Source: Stentor coeruleus (Eukaryota > Ciliophora > Heterotrichea > Heterotrichida > Stentoridae). Taken from it: 64,000 bases of DNA. Both the position numbers and the translations under genes were made by a program. This document shows positions 11,124-22,026 of this stretch, piece after piece (position 1 is the stretch's first letter; each line of letters opens with the position of its first letter). The notes under the pieces were generated by a model. That model had not been told where the DNA came from. It worked only from the letters and a program-made list of their open reading frames with translations, and ran no database searches. The stretch is taken from assembly GCA_001970955.1 (NCBI GenBank), contig MPUH01000328.1:1-64000 (forward strand), read 5' to 3'.

Positions 11124-11578
11124 GGTTAATATTCTCATAAAAATAAGCTTATTTTAGATTAGGAAAGGAATTTTGTTATTTTTGGTATTTGATTTGCGAA
11201 AAAATAAGATTAAAAAGGTTTATATAATGGAAGCTGACAATAAGGATATTAAAATGATAGAATATTTTTGATTGAGTTTTTTTATGTATTTTTATTTTAA
11301 AGGGCATATTATAAAATACTATGGTTTAAGTAGATAGTTTCAGAAAAAGTTTGAAGATGAGGAAATGTGATTATGCAAGAAGACTATTATGATAAATTTA
11401 CATTTTTGTTTATATAATTTTAGATATTAAGTTATGGGCTGATAATTTATTTAGATTAAAAATTTTCTTTTATTATCCATTCTTATCTAATCATTAAACC
11501 ATCTAAAAAACCGATCATCACATTATCCAATAAAAAAAAACTGATCTTACAAAAAAATACTATAATAATTGTATATTA
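11124..11578. other. Convergent intergenic region
   Basis: G/T-rich after RPC9, then C/A-rich before the 3' end of the minus-strand channel gene. No gene. A clear example of the strand-bias switch between convergent genes. Confidence 0.6.
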
Positions 11579-13612
11579 TCAGTTATTATTACAATATTTA
11601 AAATTAAGCATTGGAGCCTCACTTAATAATTCCGGCCCAGCATTCAAATTAACCCCATATTCATGTTTTTTTTTATCAAAACATTTAAATTTCACATAAT
11701 TTCTCTCAGAATCACTACTACTATCATAGCTCCTATCATCCATTAACGATACAAACCTCGCATATTTCCTATCATAAACATCAATATAATTAAAATGTTC
11801 AATTGATTTCCTAGCCAAATACTTATTATCATCATAAAGTACAATCGGATGTAATTGTCTTCCTCTAGTATTCTGTGCTTTATACCTAACCGTTTTAGAA
11901 ACCCTTTCATTCTTCATAATCCTCATATTATTTGTATACTCAACATTAATCCTTCTACTTCTTGGCATCTCAGCCATTTTCCGTAAATTCGGTTTTATAA
12001 TAAAAAAAGCGCAGTTTCTTGCAATATGATCAAAAGATCCACATAAATAGCATTTCAAATCAATAACCGAATTCCCATAAGCTTTTAAATTCCTTATTAA
12101 TATATAAAACTTTTCCTTATCTTTTGGCATAGTCATTAATATTTTATCGCATTCATATCGGTTTAAAGAAAAAAGCTCAGAAAAACTTGAGCTTCTTGCT
12201 GATGCTGAGCGGCTTTGGATAAGTAAAAAAGACAACTCGCCAAAAACCATCTCTTTGTGTAGTTCGATAAATATAGTTTTTGATTCATCATGAAAAATCT
12301 GCACACTTCCTGAGCTTATAAAAAATAAATTCGCTGTAACTTCCCCTTGGGAAAATATTAAATCTGAAGGCCCATAAACTTGTAAGTTCATTTTATACCC
12401 AAAAGCTCTTATACAAGGCCGGGATAATGAACTGAAAAAAGGGATGGCAATTAGAATATACCCTTTAGTGCATAAGAAAATCTGTTCACGTAAAGGAATT
12501 GATAGTATTTTTATAATATCTTCATCTTGAACCATGTTACTATTATAAGAAAATCGAAGATGTCTTATATATGCGTTAACTTTAGATCTTATAACTCGGG
12601 GGATTTTATGTTTTTCATAGTAAGCGAGAAGTTTGGTTCGGACTCGACCAAAAAATATGCTGGTCGTAGATGAGTGGATTATTGTGATTTCGATCTGACC
12701 GACAAAAAACATTAGGGATCCTGAAGTAAAAAGCATGAAAATCACAATAATGACCCTTTCTTCTGTGGTTTGGACTACAAAATCCCCATAACCTACTGAG
12801 GTTAATGTTTGAACAACCCTTTGGAAAATAATTAAGTACCTGTCAATGTTTTCATAGCGTACATTTTCCCAGTATATATAATTATTTTCAAGTTGACCAG
12901 CATAAAACATGTTAAAAATGCAGTTCATCCAATGCATAGGGATTATAATTCCTAGGAAAAATATCACAACTTTAGTCCCAGTATAATAAGCCGATCCTGT
13001 GCTTAAATCTGAAATCCTATTAGCAAATTTTTTAATTTTCCCAAGTTTCGCTAGTTTGAGCAAAAGGAAAACTCTTAGAAAATCCCTTTCATAATCAAAA
13101 GCTATAGGTTTATTATATTTGTAATCAAGTGGGATAAAAAGTTCACTTGGAAACGCTGCTAACATATCCCAAATAAGCCAAGTCGCTATATAATTTTTAG
13201 CAATTTTCCTTCTATTAGTAATCATCATGCCTTTATAGAAAAAACTTGAATTGAATCCAATAAGTATATCCAATATAAAAAATAATGAAATAATATAATA
13301 AATTGCTTTTGGGAAGTCAGAGAAATAAGATATTGAATAAGGGACAAAAAAAGATAGTAAGATAGTCACTATAAAAATCAAGAAGTCAAAAGCGTTCTTT
13401 AAACGCGAATCTGCAGATACGATGAATTTTGAGTTATTTTGTATCCTATTCCTAGCGATTTCATTTCCTGGGAAAAATGTGTGCTTATCTTGGGGTGCAA
13501 TAGTTTCGCGTTTTATTAATTTGCAAGACTCGGAAAAAGTAACTGTTTTGTTTGTCATGGTTTGAGCTAGAGAACGATGAGACCACCATGTTGTTGATTT
13601 CTTTATGGACAT
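11579..13612 (-). CDS. Cyclic-nucleotide-gated/EAG-type K+ channel with C-terminal CCHC zinc knuckle
   Basis: A 677-residue plasma- or ciliary-membrane channel. Residues about 73-305 hold six membrane segments. S4 (about 177-197) carries spaced basic residues (ERDFLR, then LLLKLAKLGKIKK). The pore helix leads to TSVGYGDFV with the K+ filter GYGD at 274-277. A C-linker follows, then a cyclic-nucleotide-binding fold at about 405-500; its phosphate cassette (FGELSFLLIQSRSAS, from 457) keeps the Gly-Glu and an Arg. Unusually, a zinc knuckle C-x2-C-x4-H-x4-C sits at 521-534, and a basic tail of about 140 residues ends the protein. The general fold is EAG/HCN/CNG-like. Whether it binds a nucleotide cannot be told from sequence. 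No introns; stop is TGA. Confidence 0.9.
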   Translation of the reverse strand: MSIKKSTTWWSHRSLAQTMTNKTVTFSESCKLIKRETIAPQDKHTFFPGNEIARNRIQNNSKFIVSADSRLKNAFDFLIFIVTILLSFFVPYSISYFSDFPKAIYYIISLFFILDILIGFNSSFFYKGMMITNRRKIAKNYIATWLIWDMLAAFPSELFIPLDYKYNKPIAFDYERDFLRVFLLLKLAKLGKIKKFANRISDLSTGSAYYTGTKVVIFFLGIIIPMHWMNCIFNMFYAGQLENNYIYWENVRYENIDRYLIIFQRVVQTLTSVGYGDFVVQTTEERVIIVIFMLFTSGSLMFFVGQIEITIIHSSTTSIFFGRVRTKLLAYYEKHKIPRVIRSKVNAYIRHLRFSYNSNMVQDEDIIKILSIPLREQIFLCTKGYILIAIPFFSSLSRPCIRAFGYKMNLQVYGPSDLIFSQGEVTANLFFISSGSVQIFHDESKTIFIELHKEMVFGELSFLLIQSRSASARSSSFSELFSLNRYECDKILMTMPKDKEKFYILIRNLKAYGNSVIDLKCYLCGSFDHIARNCAFFIIKPNLRKMAEMPRSRRINVEYTNNMRIMKNERVSKTVRYKAQNTRGRQLHPIVLYDDNKYLARKSIEHFNYIDVYDRKYARFVSLMDDRSYDSSSDSERNYVKFKCFDKKKHEYGVNLNAGPELLSEAPMLNFKYCNNN

Positions 13613-13967
13613 TAAGAAGTATTATCACTTAAATTTTATAAAACTAGAAAATTTAACTAGTTAGTAATCTTGAGTAAGTTTTGGGATAGGCAAAATTACA
13701 ACCTATAAATATCATTTCTTCATATACCCTCTCATATCTTTGCCGATTAAAAAAATTTAAACTAACAAGCGATTATTGTGTTAAACTAAAACTTATCAGA
13801 ATTTCTCTAATCCTAAACCAAATCTTAATCAATAAAATAATATCTAAAATTGGTATAATAAAATCATTCAATAAATAATAAATAATAATCTCATTCCAAT
13901 CAAACGTTAAAAATGTCTATTAACCCAAATCTAGCTATTAAACGCATATAATTTTACTAAAATAATA
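13613..13967. other. Intergenic between two minus-strand genes
   Basis: The 5' flank of the channel gene and the 3' flank of the CDPK gene. Mostly C/A-rich on the plus strand towards 13967. No gene seen. Confidence 0.6.
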
Positions 13968-15374
13968 TCATCTTAACTTTAACATCATTTCAGTGAACTC
14001 ACGTATGTCAATAACCCCGTCTCCATTAGTATCAACTTCATGTATTATTTCTTGCCACATACGTTCATCATATGTATGATACCTACCTAAAATGCTTTTT
14101 AATTCATCTGCTGAAATTGTCCCACTATTATCAACATCAAAAGCTTTAAATGCTGAATTGAGTTTTTCTCTTGATAAAAGTTTTTGTCTGTTCATTGTAG
14201 CTAAGATAAATTCACTATAATCAATTTCCCCTGAATGATTTGCATCTACTTGGCTTATAATTTTTTCCACTTCCCCATCGATATCTTCAAATTCATTACC
14301 AAAAACAAGATGAAACCCTTCAACGAGTTCCATTTTACTTAACGTTCCACTACTATCTTTATCCAGACTTTTAAACAATTCTAGCATTTCTTCTCTATCA
14401 TCTTTAGTTGAAAGTTGGGATATTATAAAACTCAATGTAGCTTTTTGTAGCCTTCTTTCAGTTCTAAAACTTTTAAGATTCTGAAACAAATTCTTAGCTG
14501 TAGTAGTATTAATATGTGCTTTACTAGCATTACTTAACCATGTATGCATCAAAGCTTCAACAGCATTAATTCTCCTTGTTACATCTAAACTTAGCATTTT
14601 GCTTAATAAATCTTTAGCTTCAAAACTAACACTGTCCCATTCAGGTGAAGGAAAAGAGTATCTTCCAACAGCAACTTTCTTTAAAATCTGTTCATCAGTT
14701 TGTCCACCAAATGGAGGAAAACCACATAATAATATATATAAATTTACCCCAGCACTCCAAATATCACACAAATTGTTATAGTTTTTTCTTAATACTTCAG
14801 GGGCAATGTAATAAGGAGTACCGAATTTCTGAGTCATACAAATACCACTTGTAAAAAACTGCGCCGTACCGAAATCAATAACTTTAAGATTTGCCTCTTC
14901 ATCCATTGTGTCTAAGAGAAAATTTTCAGGTTTTAAATCTCTGTGGACTATATTTCTTTCATGACAATATGCAACAACTGATAAGATCTGTTTCATATAC
15001 CTAGCAGCGAGAGCTTCAGAAAAATGACCACTGTTTATAATTCTATCAAAAAGTTCCCCTCCTGAGCAAAACTCGGTTACTAGATAATAATTTTTATCAT
15101 CTTGGGAGAATTCATAGAGTTTGATAACATTTGGATGATCAATTGATCTAAGAACTGAGACTTCATTAAAAAATGTTTGACGCTCATCTTCTGATTTAAG
15201 GGTTTTTTTGTGAATGGTTTTTACAGCTCGGGTTTCGCCGGTGATTCGGTGGACAATTTTGCGTACACTACCAAATGCCCCTTCGCCAAGCTTTTTGCCT
15301 ATGCGGTAGGTGTCTCGAAGCTTACCTCTTTTTTCTGAGACGAAATCCCCACCAGAAATCAGCAAAGCTTCCAT
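13968..15374 (-). CDS. Calcium-dependent protein kinase (CDPK), four EF-hands
   Basis: A 468-residue kinase with canonical CDPK layout. The kinase domain spans about 23-280: GKKLGEGAFGSV glycine loop, AVKTI lysine, HRDLKPENFLL catalytic loop, DFG (followed by TA), and the APE in YYIAPEVL. A junction region follows, then four EF-hands whose loops begin DKDSSGTLS, DANHSGEID, DVDNSGTIS and DTNGDGVID; all keep the Ca2+-coordinating acidic positions. CDPKs couple Ca2+ to phosphorylation in plants, apicomplexans and ciliates, where they affect motility and secretion. There is no N-terminal glycine for myristoylation (MEALLIS). Intronless; stop is TGA. Confidence 0.95.
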   Translation of the reverse strand: MEALLISGGDFVSEKRGKLRDTYRIGKKLGEGAFGSVRKIVHRITGETRAVKTIHKKTLKSEDERQTFFNEVSVLRSIDHPNVIKLYEFSQDDKNYYLVTEFCSGGELFDRIINSGHFSEALAARYMKQILSVVAYCHERNIVHRDLKPENFLLDTMDEEANLKVIDFGTAQFFTSGICMTQKFGTPYYIAPEVLRKNYNNLCDIWSAGVNLYILLCGFPPFGGQTDEQILKKVAVGRYSFPSPEWDSVSFEAKDLLSKMLSLDVTRRINAVEALMHTWLSNASKAHINTTTAKNLFQNLKSFRTERRLQKATLSFIISQLSTKDDREEMLELFKSLDKDSSGTLSKMELVEGFHLVFGNEFEDIDGEVEKIISQVDANHSGEIDYSEFILATMNRQKLLSREKLNSAFKAFDVDNSGTISADELKSILGRYHTYDERMWQEIIHEVDTNGDGVIDIREFTEMMLKLR

Positions 15375-16642
15375 TTTATTATCAATAATGAGTATAAGTT
15401 TTTTTTAGGTATGAAGAATATGATATATTTATGATGTATTAAGATATAAAATAAAATTTTTATGATAAGATTAAGATAAAAATTAAGGTATTTGTTGATA
15501 TTGGATAAGAAAGATATTGTGAAGGTTTATAAGGGAGATTGTGTTGTTATATAAATTTGGAGATGATTTAAGGGAAGAAATTATTTGGAGAGGTTGATAA
15601 AGATTTTTAAGGGATGATATTGAGGATGTAAATTTTTCATGTTATATGATTAGTGAAATAGGCGTTTAGGAGAATTTAGGATTATGAGGTTTATGATTTT
15701 GATAGAATGATTAAATTGGGTTTTTATAGAAATGATAGGGAAGAGATTTGTGATTTTTTTTAGATGTTTGAGTTTAGTTGATGTGAAGATTATTATGCGA
15801 AAATCATAGGGTGTTAGATTTTATGAAATGTTGCGATGGGAATGTTGTTTATTGTATTTATTATAAAATCTTAGCTTTGTAGTTTTATCTGGAGTAGTTT
15901 TACCTTTAGACATTTTTTAATGTTTTTTAGGATATCAGATAGTCAATTATAGTAAAATTAAGCAAGTTTTTTGGCCTTAAACAAATTCTAGGCTTTTATT
16001 TCAAGAATGCAGTAGATACTACTAAATCACAATCAATCAAATACACAAATTTCATTCATGATTAACTTAAAATTATTAATTAGCTGTTTATGTATTTTCT
16101 TCAATACTAAGAGAAAGTATCGAGCAAGGAAAAATTTTTATTCATAATACAAAGATTATTTTGAAAATTAATTAATGATAAAATACAAAGTATTATATAG
16201 CATATGGAAAACTATCACACAGACTCTTAATAGATTTATGAATCCATCTCAGTTTGTCTATATTTTGTTGAGAGCATTAAATATTTGTCTTTAAATTAAA
16301 TTACAAGTATTTACTTCTAAAATATTAAGACTAAGCCTAAGTAACATTTAGTTCATTTTCTCTTACGAAATATCTAACCTCAAAAAAATATTATCTATTT
16401 ATATAATCTTCAAATATACCTAATCTCATCCAACATTAAAAAAAAAGCGAATTCATACACCATTTACTAAAGTTCCTTATCCTAATAATTCACTTAAAAA
16501 TAAGTCTTATCAAAAACTTCTTTATCATTATATCTAAATCAAGGATAAAATCCAAAACTTCACCATATCAAAAAAAAAATCTACCTAAAACTCTCTTATC
16601 AACTAAAAATTTCCCAACCTTCCTAATATAAACTTGTCAAAA
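15375..16642. other. Divergent intergenic region, about 1.3 kb
   Basis: 15380-15900 is G/T-rich (5' flank of the minus-strand CDPK) and 16370-16642 is C/A-rich (5' flank of the plus-strand helicase). The middle is AT-rich and unbiased. No gene or repeat recognised. Confidence 0.6.
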
Positions 16643-17989
16643 ATGTCAGAAATCGAATCCTCACTGCCAATATACGAAGAAAACACCTCAAATCTTTCAT
16701 TTAAAGACCTTGGGGTCTGTTCAGAATTATGTGTGGCTTGTGAGAAGTTAGGTTTCATAAAACCGACAAGTATTCAATGTGAGTCTATCCCTTATGGTTT
16801 AAACAAAAAAGATCTTATCGCTTTAGCCGTAACAGGTTCAGGTAAAACCGCAGCATTTGTAATTCCAATTCTCCAACATTTATTAGAAACCCCAACAAGT
16901 TTATATGCTCTTATAATGACCCCAACAAGAGAATTAGCTATACAAATAAGCGAGCAATGCGAAGCTTTAGGAGCATTTATTGGTTTAAAAACAGCAGTTT
17001 TAGTTGGTGGCTTAGATTTAATGCAACAAGCTATAGCACTTAGTAAAAAACCTCATATTGTCATTGGTACACCAGGAAGAGTTGCAGACCATCTTCAAAA
17101 CACAAAAGGATTCAATTTAAACTCAATATGCTTTTTAGTCTTAGATGAAGCTGATAAACTGTTAAACATGGATTTTGGTAAGGAAATTGATTTGATTGTT
17201 TCAGCATGTCCTCAAGAAAGAACCACTTTTTTGTTTTCAGCCACCATGACTAATAAAGTTCAAAAACTTCAGAGGGCTTGTCTTAAAAAAGATGCTGTTA
17301 AAGTACAGGTCTCGACGAAATATCAAACTGTTGACTCGCTTATACAAGAGTTTCTTTTTATCCCTTCAGCTCATAAAGATACTTATTTGTATTCGATTTT
17401 ACAGCTTTTCATGGGCAATTTGGTTATTATTTTTACAGAAACCTCAGCAAATGCATCAAAACTAACTCTTTTACTTAATAAACTCGGTATGAAAGCTGTA
17501 GCATTGTTTGGAAAGCTAAGCCAGGACAAAAGGATAGAAAGTTTGAACAAATTTAAAGGCAAAGGGAGAAATATTCTTGTTGCAACTGAAGTGGCAAGTA
17601 GAGGTTTAGATATTCCATCAGTTGATATAGTCATTAATTATGATGTTCCAGTACAAAGCAAAAATTATATTCATAGAGTTGGGCGTACAGCTCGTGCTGG
17701 TAAATCAGGAAGGGCAATAACCCTAGTAACCCAATATGATGTCGTGCTTTTCCAAAGAGTCGAATCCTTATTAGGTAAAAAACTTGAATCTTTCCCAATC
17801 GACAAAGAAAAAGTTATGCTTGAGCATGAAAAAGTTCTTGAAACTCTTAGAAATGTAAACAAAGAAATTAAAGATCAAGATCGAGATAGCGATGAAGAAA
17901 GATTAGATGATGAAGGGAATATCGTGACTACAAAAAAAAGACCAAAATCTAAAGGACACAAAGGGACAAAGAAGAGATTTAAGAAATAA
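16643..17989 (+). CDS. DDX47: DEAD-box RNA helicase, DDX47/Rrp3 family
   Basis: A 448-residue protein starting at ATG 16643. All DEAD-box motifs are present: the Q-motif region (GFIKPTSIQ), motif I AVTGSGKTAAF, Ia PTRELA, Ib TPGR, II DEAD, III SAT, IV (IIFTET), V ARGLD and VI HRVGRTAR. A short basic tail (KKRPKSKGHKGTKKRFKK) looks nucleolar. The compact length and the details (FKDLGVCSELCVACEKLGF, then FLFSATMTNKVQKLQRACL) fit DDX47/Rrp3, needed for 18S rRNA processing in the small-subunit pathway. The next gene, ribosomal P2, begins only 57 bp downstream on the same strand, so two ribosome-related genes are tightly paired. Confidence 0.9.
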   Translation: MSEIESSLPIYEENTSNLSFKDLGVCSELCVACEKLGFIKPTSIQCESIPYGLNKKDLIALAVTGSGKTAAFVIPILQHLLETPTSLYALIMTPTRELAIQISEQCEALGAFIGLKTAVLVGGLDLMQQAIALSKKPHIVIGTPGRVADHLQNTKGFNLNSICFLVLDEADKLLNMDFGKEIDLIVSACPQERTTFLFSATMTNKVQKLQRACLKKDAVKVQVSTKYQTVDSLIQEFLFIPSAHKDTYLYSILQLFMGNLVIIFTETSANASKLTLLLNKLGMKAVALFGKLSQDKRIESLNKFKGKGRNILVATEVASRGLDIPSVDIVINYDVPVQSKNYIHRVGRTARAGKSGRAITLVTQYDVVLFQRVESLLGKKLESFPIDKEKVMLEHEKVLETLRNVNKEIKDQDRDSDEERLDDEGNIVTTKKRPKSKGHKGTKKRFKK

Positions 17990-18046
17990 GTTTTTATGAG
18001 TAAGAAAATAGTAAAAAAGTTATAGTTTTATATCAATGGTTCATAA

Positions 18047-18397
18047 ATGAAATATATAGCAGCATATGCACTAGCTTGGCTTGGAGGTAAAGCTTCTCCT
18101 TCAGTTAAAGATCTTGAAGGTATTATCAAAGCTTCTGGTAGTGATTTTGATACAAACAAAGCTAATGCACTTGTAGAAGCTCTTAAAGATAAGTCAGTTC
18201 ATGAACTTGTTGCTTCTGGAAAAGCTAAATTAGGAGGAATAAGCTTAGGAGCTGGAGCTACTTCGAGTGCTGTTGCTGGGGATACTAAGGCTGCACCTGC
18301 TGAAGCAAAGGAAGAAAAGAAAGAAACTAAACAAGAAGATGAGGATGCTGGAATGGGAGAAGGTGGTTTAGGATTGTTTGGTGATGAGGAGTGGTAA
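18047..18397 (+). CDS. RPLP2: Acidic ribosomal protein P2
   Basis: A 116-residue protein. The N-terminus MKYIAAYALAWLGGKASPS is the classic P2 start. A helical dimerisation domain runs to about 65, then an alanine-rich hinge, then an acidic EEKKE...EDEDAGMGEGGLGLFGDEEW tail. P2 pairs with P1 on the P0 stalk of the 60S subunit and recruits elongation factors. The usual GFGLFD ending is changed: GLGLFG is followed by DEEW, four residues further. The gene lies 57 bp after the DDX47 stop, so its promoter must be very short or within the upstream gene. Stop is TAA. Confidence 0.95.
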   Translation: MKYIAAYALAWLGGKASPSVKDLEGIIKASGSDFDTNKANALVEALKDKSVHELVASGKAKLGGISLGAGATSSAVAGDTKAAPAEAKEEKKETKQEDEDAGMGEGGLGLFGDEEW

Positions 18398-18948
18398 CTT
18401 TTAGTAGTTAAATTCTCATATATCCTTTATTTTTTCCGAGGTTTTTGAACTTTTAAGTTTTTGATGGGTTTTGAGTGAGGAGGATTTTTGATAGAGAAAA
18501 GATGGAAAAATAGGATGATAGGGTTGATATGGTTGGGATTAGGGCTCATTGATCAGGAAATTGGAAGGATTATTATACAAGAAGAGTTATTGGTAATTGT
18601 GATGGAGGATTTTTTTTTTGGATATTGAGAGATTATTGAAGTTATATTGGTTGTGAAATTGATATTTTCAACTACATCAAACATAATATTCTCTAAAAAA
18701 AGTAAAGCTTCTATAACTCCTTATCACCAAGCCTTTAAAAAAATATCCAAAAAATTAATAATACCACATAATAAACTGAATAATTACAATTTAAAAATAC
18801 TACAATTCTTATCCTTAAAAATCCAATTCCCAAAAAAACAAGTATTTCCTATACTACTCTAAAAATATAATTTATCTCACATATTTCTACTATAAAAACT
18901 ACAATTCCAACAAAATCAAAAACATAATCTTTCTTACTCTCCTACTAA
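18398..18948. other. Convergent intergenic region
   Basis: Strongly G/T-rich to about 18645, then abruptly C/A-rich to 18948. One of the sharpest bias switches in the window. The 71-codon frame at 18647-18862 is a by-product. Confidence 0.65.
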
Positions 18949-19791
18949 TTAAAAAACTCGGCAATTGCACGAATCATTCTCAGGACGTTTCCCAGCAATA
19001 CTTTCCCTAATACTTGAAATTCTCTCAGATCCATTCATGTTTTTTCTAGACACTTTTTTTTCATTCTCATAAATCACACTTGCTATAATACTATTCCTTC
19101 CCTGATACCCATTCATAATCTCTTCACTAAAATGTTTTTTAATCTTAGTTCTACAAGTTCCACAAGCAAGTTTCCTTAGCATCAAATAAGGAATATATTC
19201 TTTTATTTTCTCACTTTGGTCCTGAACTTCTTTTTGAAGTTTAACAATTTCATTTTTCATCAAATTCAGTTCAATGTTTTGTTCAAGTTTTTTCCTTTCG
19301 TTTTTGTTAAAATTCTTATTGAGTTCACTAATTTTTTCTGTTAAAATTGATAAGTTTGTTTGCAGCTGTTCTTCAATTGGGATGATTTTTTCTGTATGCG
19401 ACTTAGCTTGTAAATATTGGGATGTTAGTTTTTCTATATTTTCTTCATGATTTTTTGATTTGGATTGTAGGTTGGATATTATGGATTTTTTTTTGGAATC
19501 TAGAGATGAGAGGCTTTGTTTAGAAAGTTTTAACTTTTCTTTGAGGGATTTTAATTCAGATTTGGCTTCGATTATTTGTGAGCTGATTTCCATACTCACT
19601 TCTAGATGTATTCTTTTTCTTATGCACTCGTGGCAGACTACTAAAAAATCATCTTCTCTACTTTTTATATGTAGTTTACAAAAATACTTGTTACAATCAT
19701 TGCATTCGATAGCTTTTTTTATGAGGAGCTTCTTTTGGCAAACCTCACATTCATGAAAGTCAATTTCTGGGGATGATGTTAAAAGGTTCAT
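18949..19791 (-). CDS. Zinc-finger/coiled-coil protein with CaaX-like end
   Basis: A 280-residue protein. Residues about 15-58 form a Cys/His zinc-binding module (CEVC, CNDC, FC-x2-H, CHEC) like a FYVE/PHD or B-box-related finger. Residues about 62-205 are a long coiled coil rich in K, E, L and S. A second CGTC pair follows, then a Ser-rich tail ending NCRVF. The last four residues, CRVF, fit a CaaX prenylation box (aliphatic at a2, F at X), with another Cys two residues before it. I infer a membrane-tethered scaffold, possibly phosphoinositide-linked. The finger is not canonical enough to name. Intronless; stop is TAA. Confidence 0.7.
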   Translation of the reverse strand: MNLLTSSPEIDFHECEVCQKKLLIKKAIECNDCNKYFCKLHIKSREDDFLVVCHECIRKRIHLEVSMEISSQIIEAKSELKSLKEKLKLSKQSLSSLDSKKKSIISNLQSKSKNHEENIEKLTSQYLQAKSHTEKIIPIEEQLQTNLSILTEKISELNKNFNKNERKKLEQNIELNLMKNEIVKLQKEVQDQSEKIKEYIPYLMLRKLACGTCRTKIKKHFSEEIMNGYQGRNSIIASVIYENEKKVSRKNMNGSERISSIRESIAGKRPENDSCNCRVF

Positions 19792-20594
19792 ATTTATTTC
19801 TGAGGATTTTTAGAAAATAGGTTGGGTGTAAGATTATTATGAATAGAAAGATTAGGAAATTTTAAAGTGTTAGGATTAGGGTTTTTTTTGGAATTATGGT
19901 TTAAGGTTATTTATTTTTGAATTTAGTTAGAATTATATAATGATAGATGTTATGTTTCTATATAAGATATTTATAATAATATTGTGATATAATTTCATAC
20001 TGATAAAGTCTTTAGGGCTTCCACAAGTTTCTGAAGAAAACAAATTTTTGATAGGTAGTGGAATTATTTTTTTTTCTTACCTTTAATAATTTCTATTACT
20101 ATAATACTTAAAGACTAAATATCTTTGTTTATATTATAGCCTGTTTCAGAAAAAGCTTAGAGAATATCCAGATTGGAGTGTTATAGGATATATTTTAATA
20201 ATAAGTTATTAGAAATTGGCAAAGCATAGGATGAATTATGCAGTAAGTTATATTTTTGGCCAGATTTTAGAACCCAAAAGACTTTATTTACATTAATAAT
20301 CGACTTTATATTTTAAAGATCAATTCATTTTTCAATTCAATAAAATAGACTTTGAAACTTTAACTTTTAAGAAATAATAAATGATATTTTAAATATAAGA
20401 ATTATCAGATGAATTGCAATTAGACATGCCTAGCTTTGATTATATAGGCAAATTTGTATTAGAAGCAAGTTAATTTGTACAGTATTTTATAGAAAAAGTG
20501 TATTTATCATCAATAGAAGTTATCCTAACAGAGAAAAATAAACTGTTCACGAGTTAATTTAATTTTGAAAATCCATCAATAAATTACCAAAAAT
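19792..20594. other. AT-rich intergenic region before Merlin fossil
   Basis: 19800-19910 is G/T-rich (5' flank of the minus-strand gene). The remainder is AT-rich. Parts of 20130-20590 may be the 5' portion of the Merlin element, but I cannot align them. Confidence 0.45.
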
Positions 20595-21560
20595 ATGTGA
20601 ACATTAGAAAGAACATTATTTTTGAAAGATCAAATTTGGAATGCTGAAAAATAATGCAAATTGTTTACTGTTGGTTTAAAAAAATCAAAATAAAAAAAAT
20701 TTAGAGAATACTAAATGTTCATATAAAATAGTAGGGTATATTATCGTATTTTTCGTATCCAAAATAGAGGAATATTTAGATGAAGATGATATGATAATAA
20801 CTATTGAAGGAATTATTTTTGAGGTTAAAAAGAGTAAATTTTGTAAGAATAAGTATCAAAGGAGTTTAGATATTTTGTGGTATTGAGTATACTTTGCATC
20901 TATAAAAATCAGTAAAACTAAATATTAGATATTTATTTAAATGTTAATGATTATAATGATAGGAAAATAAGAATTCTACACATATCGTATATGAAGTTGA
21001 TATTATGAACATTAAAGATATCTTACAAGAGAATTGGAGAATATTCACATGAGTACAGTTTCAGAATGATTTATTAACTTCAAAGAAATATATTCTTGGA
21101 TTTAGAAGAGAATCCTCAAAGATTAGGTGGAATAGATGAAGAGTATGAGCGAATTACTGTTGAAATAGATGAATTTATTTTTTTTAGACGTAAATATAGG
21201 TATTTTTTAATAATTATAAACAAGGCCTATCAAATAAAATATGATTTTTATAAAAGTTCTAAAATCTATTGGTCTATATAAAAATTACAAAAATTTGAGA
21301 AAGAATGCTAAAAAGGAGTGGAGGGTGGACAAAATAACTTTTCTATCGGGATTTTGTAGATACCAACAACCTGATATTCATACTCAGAATATTGAAAGTT
21401 TATGGAGTTATGCAAAAGGAAAATTTAGAAAATAATACAAAATTTCAAAGATAAAATATCCTGAGTATCAAGTAGAGTTTATGTAGAGAGAAAAGTATTA
21501 AAATAATAATATTTTCCCTCATATTTGCTAGCTAGATTTTTTTTATCACAAAATCATAAG
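20595..21560 (+). mobile_element. Merlin/IS1595-like (ISXO2) DNA transposon fossil
   Basis: Pieces of an ISXO2-like DDE transposase appear in order on the plus strand. Near 20598 is VNIRKNIIFERSNLEC (family: VRk-g-s-i-f-e-x-s). Near 21099-21200 is NPQRLGGIDEEYERITVEIDE and then FRRKYR, which carries the first catalytic Asp in VEIDE. Near 21355-21435 is GFCRYQQPDIHTQNIESLW with the catalytic Glu in QNIESLW, then KGKFRK. Beyond it lies a frame resembling the C-terminal EFM-x-R segment. The stretch between the first Asp and the Glu is too short and scrambled, so the second Asp region is lost. Several stops and frame changes interrupt it. In eukaryotes this family is the Merlin superfamily. I could not fix terminal repeats, so the ends are approximate. 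Confidence 0.8.
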
Positions 21561-22026
21561 TCTTTTATCATTTTCTTTATTAATTTGATGTGAATTTCTG
21601 AGCGGATTCTAGTATAACTCTATAATTCTAAGTTTTATGATATATATAAACATAATATATTAAATATAAACTACTATTATAAACCCCAATCATTAATATT
21701 TCAAACCCATAAATCACAAATTTCTATTATGTATTCCCTATTTAAAGTTTTTCTCAAATCCTAACCTAAACCATCATATAAAAACCTATAACCCTACCCC
21801 AATCACACATAAAAAATATATCCTCATAACCATAAAAAGCTTAAAAAATCGCTTTTATCCTAACAACCTCCTTCCAAAATCCTACCAGAATCCTTAAATT
21901 CTAAACTTACTTAAATCCTCTTACCAAAAACCTAAAAAACTAACCCAAACTTCTTTATCCATTTAATCTATAAAAAATGCTTTACCTAAACTTTATGAAA
22001 AAATGAACACCTAGTATCATAATTAT
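21561..22026. other. 5' flank of ankyrin-SAM gene
   Basis: AT-rich to about 21660, then markedly C/A-rich and G-poor up to the start codon. No gene. Confidence 0.6.
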
